Shown here: positions 61,251 to 64,000 of the stretch, one piece after another | How positions within the stretch are numbered: the first letter of the stretch is position 1 | Layout of the letters: each line of letters starts with the position of its first letter | DNA from: Henckelia pumila | Lineage: Eukaryota; Streptophyta; Magnoliopsida; Lamiales; Gesneriaceae | NCBI RefSeq assembly: GCF_033568475.1 | Contig: NC_133121.1 | Span: 130,852,375-130,916,374 of the forward strand | Direction of reading: 5' to 3' | DNA: 64,000 nt | Program-made: the position numbers and the translations under genes | Notes under the pieces: model-generated | What the model was told of the DNA's origin: nothing | The model's database searches: none | What the model saw: the letters and a program-made list of their open reading frames with translations, nothing else

Positions 61251-61439
61251 TAAACCATCTGCCTAAAAATGGAATCCATATGTATTAACCACATTGGCTA
61301 GATGTGCCAAACGCTGAGTCTTAACATCAGATATCTGAGCATCTCTGATCCGAGAATACAATGCTGGCTCAGATAAAATAGTATACAATCGAATCCCATT
61401 TCTCCCTTTCTTGTGCTTGAGCGTAAAACTCAATGAACA

Positions 61440-62929
61440 TCACTCTTGAATCATATGAGATACTTCACTAGTCTGAAGTGCAGAAAGTCTCACCTGCCGA
61501 CTCAAGGCATCAACAGTAAGATTAGCAGAACCTGGATGATATTTTATTTCACAATCATAATCCTTCAGAAGATCCATCCAGCATCTCTGTCGCATATTCA
61601 ACTCTGCCTGAGTGAATAAATACTTCAAACTCTTGTGGTCTGTGAATATCTCAAATTTCTCGCCATAAAGATAATGCCTCCAAATCTTGAGCGCAAATAT
61701 AATGGCGGCTAACTCGAGATCATGCACTGGATAATTATTCTCATGCGTCTTCAACTGTCGAGAAGCATAGGCAATAACATGTCCATGTTGTGTCAGAACA
61801 CATCCTAACCCCTGACCAGAGGCATCAGTATAGACAACATAACCTCCTGATCCAAAAGGTAGAGCTAGCACAGGTGCAGTATTAAGACGTCTACACAGCT
61901 CGTGAAATGACTCCTCACAATCCGAGGACCATATGAAGGAAACATCTTTTCGAGTAAGCTGAGTCAAAGGCCTGGCCAACTGTGAAAAATTCTCGATGAA
62001 CCGACGGTAATATCCAGCTAGAATCAAGAAACTATGAATCTCAGCAACCGTTGTCGGATGAGACCAGTTCAGCACTGCCCCTATCTTACTAGGATCAACA
62101 GATATCCCTTCACTAGAAATCACATGATCGAGAAACACTACCCGATCAAGCCAAAATTCACACTTGCTCAATTTCGCATACAACTGCTTATCTCGTAACG
62201 TTTGCAACACAATTCTCAAATGATGTGTATGCTCATCCTTGTCATGAGAATAGACAAGAATATCATCAATGAAGACAATGACAAATCTATCCAGATACTC
62301 TCGAAATATCTGATTCATCATATTCATGAAGACTACAGGTGTATTCGTCAAACCAAATGGCATCACCAGAAATTCATAATGCCCGTATCTGGTCTTGAAA
62401 GCAGTCGTAGAAATATCTGAGTCTTGTACCCGCATCTGATGGTATCCAGATCTCAGATCTATCTTCGAGTAAACAGAAGTATCCTGTAGTTGATCAAACA
62501 AATCATCAATCCGCGGCAAAAGATACTTATTCTTGATGGTGACACGATTCAACTGCCTGTAATTAATACACAATCGCATCGATCCATCTTTCTTCTTGAC
62601 GAACAAAACAGGTGTTCCCCACGGAGAAACACTCGGACGAATATATCCCTTATCAAGCAGATCCTGTAACTGCTGTTTCAATTCCCTCATCTCTGACGGT
62701 GCCAGACGATAAGGTGCTCAGGATATAGGCGTAGTTCCTGGTACTAGATCAATACCAAATTCAACCTCTCGAACCGGAGGAAAACCAGGAATCTCATCAG
62801 GGAATACATCAGGAAACTCACTGACAATCCGTAGCTAATCAATACCCGTACTACTCATGGACATATCAACTGTATAGATAAGGTAGCCCTCCTTACCTGA
62901 CTCCAAGACATGACATGCTGATATGAATC
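61440..62929 (-). pseudogene. RT and RNase H of the older chromovirus
   Basis: The frame 62690-61440 (416 residues) has [30 protein letters not shown], the catalytic FIDDILVYS box, and RNase [11 protein letters not shown] and DHKSLKYLF. Upstream to about 62929 the sequence reads as the protease-RT linker ([17 protein letters not shown]) with stops. The sequence then switches abruptly to another element. Confidence 0.88.
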
Positions 62930-63117
62930 TAGGAGGTGCTCGACGATTCATATTGTTCCAAGATTTGGTCCATAATTTTGCATTGCGAATTGAAGGGTTT
63001 GGAATCCATGGAAATCAAGTTGGAGTACTTGAAGATCAATTTGAAGGATGTTGTAACCTTATTGAGGGCAAAGGAGGTCAAGAAAGTAAAGAAAATGAAG
63101 GCCAAAAACGAAGCCAA

Positions 63118-63235
63118 GGCGCGCCCGCGCTCCTGTAAACGCGCGCCTGCGCCATCATCTGCGAGAGGCCAGCGCGCCTGCGCCGTTCCTGCGCACGACT
63201 AGCGCGCCCGCGCCATTCCATAGCGCGCCCGCGCC
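63118..63235. repeat. GC-rich degenerate array in the LTR of the last element
   Basis: Five units of the form GCGCGCC(C/T)GCGCC start near 63118, 63139, 63171, 63201 and 63222. They stand out sharply in an AT-rich LTR. They lie upstream of the TATA-like box. Confidence 0.75.
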
Positions 63236-63797
63236 GATGTTCTCTCACACACACTTTGGTGTGTAGTGTGTGTGCATGGAATTTTGAGTATTTTTTATAT
63301 TATTCCTATTTTTGAGAGTTTTATTCCTACTAGAAAACTTTTAGGAGATATCTTTGATATCTTTAGCTATATTCTGAATTATTTTACGATATCTTTTATT
63401 ATTTTGTAGTTGTATTATAAATACAACAAACATTCATTATTTTAATAAAGAATTAACATAGATCATATTATTGATTTTTATCAGTCTAAAATTCTCTCTA
63501 GAATTTTATTGAAGCTTTTGCTTTGTCAAAATCAAACTTATCAAAGTTTAATAACTTTGTGGCGTTTGTCGATCGATTATATTCGTGGGTTGTCAAAGAC
63601 AGGTTCCTTTGAAGGTCCCGTTGAGATAGATTGTTTATTCCGCAATTATCTGTTGCTAGTTACAGGTTCAACTAGAGGTGGATTTTGCAAACTTAATTGT
63701 TTCAAAGATAGGGAAAATTCGTTGTTTCTTTTGTTATCGAATTGAGGTGCGATTCATTGAAATCGTGTTGCCTTTCATACATAAGATTCACATCATT

Positions 63798-63809
63798 TGG
63801 TATCAAAGC
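63798..63809 (+). promoter_or_regulatory. Primer-binding site of the last element
   Basis: TGGTATCAAAGC, one base different from the initiator tRNA-Met complement TGGTATCAGAGC, lies 2 bp after the LTR. Confidence 0.65.
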
Positions 63810-64000
63810 TTAAGGTTTTGATTCAAGTAAGTCGTATCCTTCTTTAATCTATATTCTTTCTTCGTTCCTCGTTCTTCGTTCTTTGTTCTTCGTTCGTTAT
63901 CTATCTCATATCAAAATTCTGTGTCGTTTCTTTCAAACTTATTACCCAAGTCTCGTGTCTTGTGCTACAAGTTATAAATTCAAAAAAAAAAAAGAGAAAA

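Larger units (their letters stand above)
48397..62953 (-). mobile_element. Decayed Tekay-type Ty3/gypsy chromovirus, split by two later insertions
   Basis: The minus-strand element's 3' LTR is 48397-49438 plus 59547-59818, interrupted by the younger chromovirus. The internal polypurine tract follows, then chromodomain, integrase, RNase H, RT and the protease-RT linker up to about 62940. There another LTR element interrupts it. Gag, protease and the 5' LTR would lie beyond the window. GTATC precedes 48397, but its partner is not visible. Coding sequence has many stops and frameshifts. Confidence 0.85.
62954..64000 (+). mobile_element. 5' end of another LTR retrotransposon, cut by the window edge
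   Basis: The probable LTR 62954-63795 (TGTTCCAAG ... CACATCA) is followed by a primer site and about 200 bp of internal leader. A TATA-like TATTATAAATAC at about 63412 fits an LTR promoter. The start is placed where the older chromovirus coding homology ends and a TG dinucleotide occurs, and is uncertain by some bases. No coding domain is visible, so the superfamily is unknown. Confidence 0.6.

Overview
This window is nuclear DNA from a flowering plant, probably a eudicot; the species cannot be told from the sequence. It is AT-rich and gene-poor. The split plant genes (the 3' end of a RABH1/Rab6 GTPase and a ten-exon CER1-type wax alkane synthase), two single-exon plant genes, and several plant LTR-retrotransposon lineages all point the same way. 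No prokaryotic features are present.

Layout of host genes. 1980-2294 (+) holds the last two exons of a RABH1 GTPase. 10729-11634 (+) is a single-exon protein of unknown function with an N-terminal Cys/His cluster. 39741-40178 (+) is a small RING-H2 finger gene. A broken second copy of that gene and its upstream region lies at about 25060-31560, split by a Copia element. 41342-44790 (-) is an apparently complete CER1-like gene encoding 616 residues. Its exon lengths sum to a multiple of three and it has one GC-AG intron.

Layout of mobile DNA. (A) 14572-23945 (-) is a SIRE/Maximus-type Copia element with an env-like region. It has lost its integrase core and carries about 13 copies of a nested palindromic module. 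(B) 25998-31003 (+) is a near-intact Copia element with target duplication CCATG and two in-frame stops. (C) 33394-38822 (-) is a decayed Copia element with target duplication TTACT and a tRNA-Asp-like primer site. (D) 48397 to about 62953 (-) is a decayed Tekay-type chromovirus. (E) 49439-59541 (-) is a very young chromovirus inserted in the LTR of D, with target duplication CCCTA, 2,623-bp LTRs, and a likely spliceosomal intron between gag and pol. (F) 62954-64000 (+) is the 5' end of another LTR element that interrupts D. A solo LTR with a SINE nested in it sits between the RING and CER1 genes. There are two SINE copies with target duplications, several SINE remnants, and non-autonomous DNA elements. 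The DNA elements are hAT-like, Mutator-like, PIF/Harbinger-like and Stowaway-like, and many have exact target duplications.

The host genes do not form a pathway or cluster. The main biology on view is transposon nesting, tandem gene duplication followed by decay, and unusual internal motif arrays in the retroelements. The strongest candidates for something undescribed are the palindromic module spread through element A, the gag-pol intron of element E, and the roughly 20-bp spaced motif arrays in the LTRs of D, E and F.
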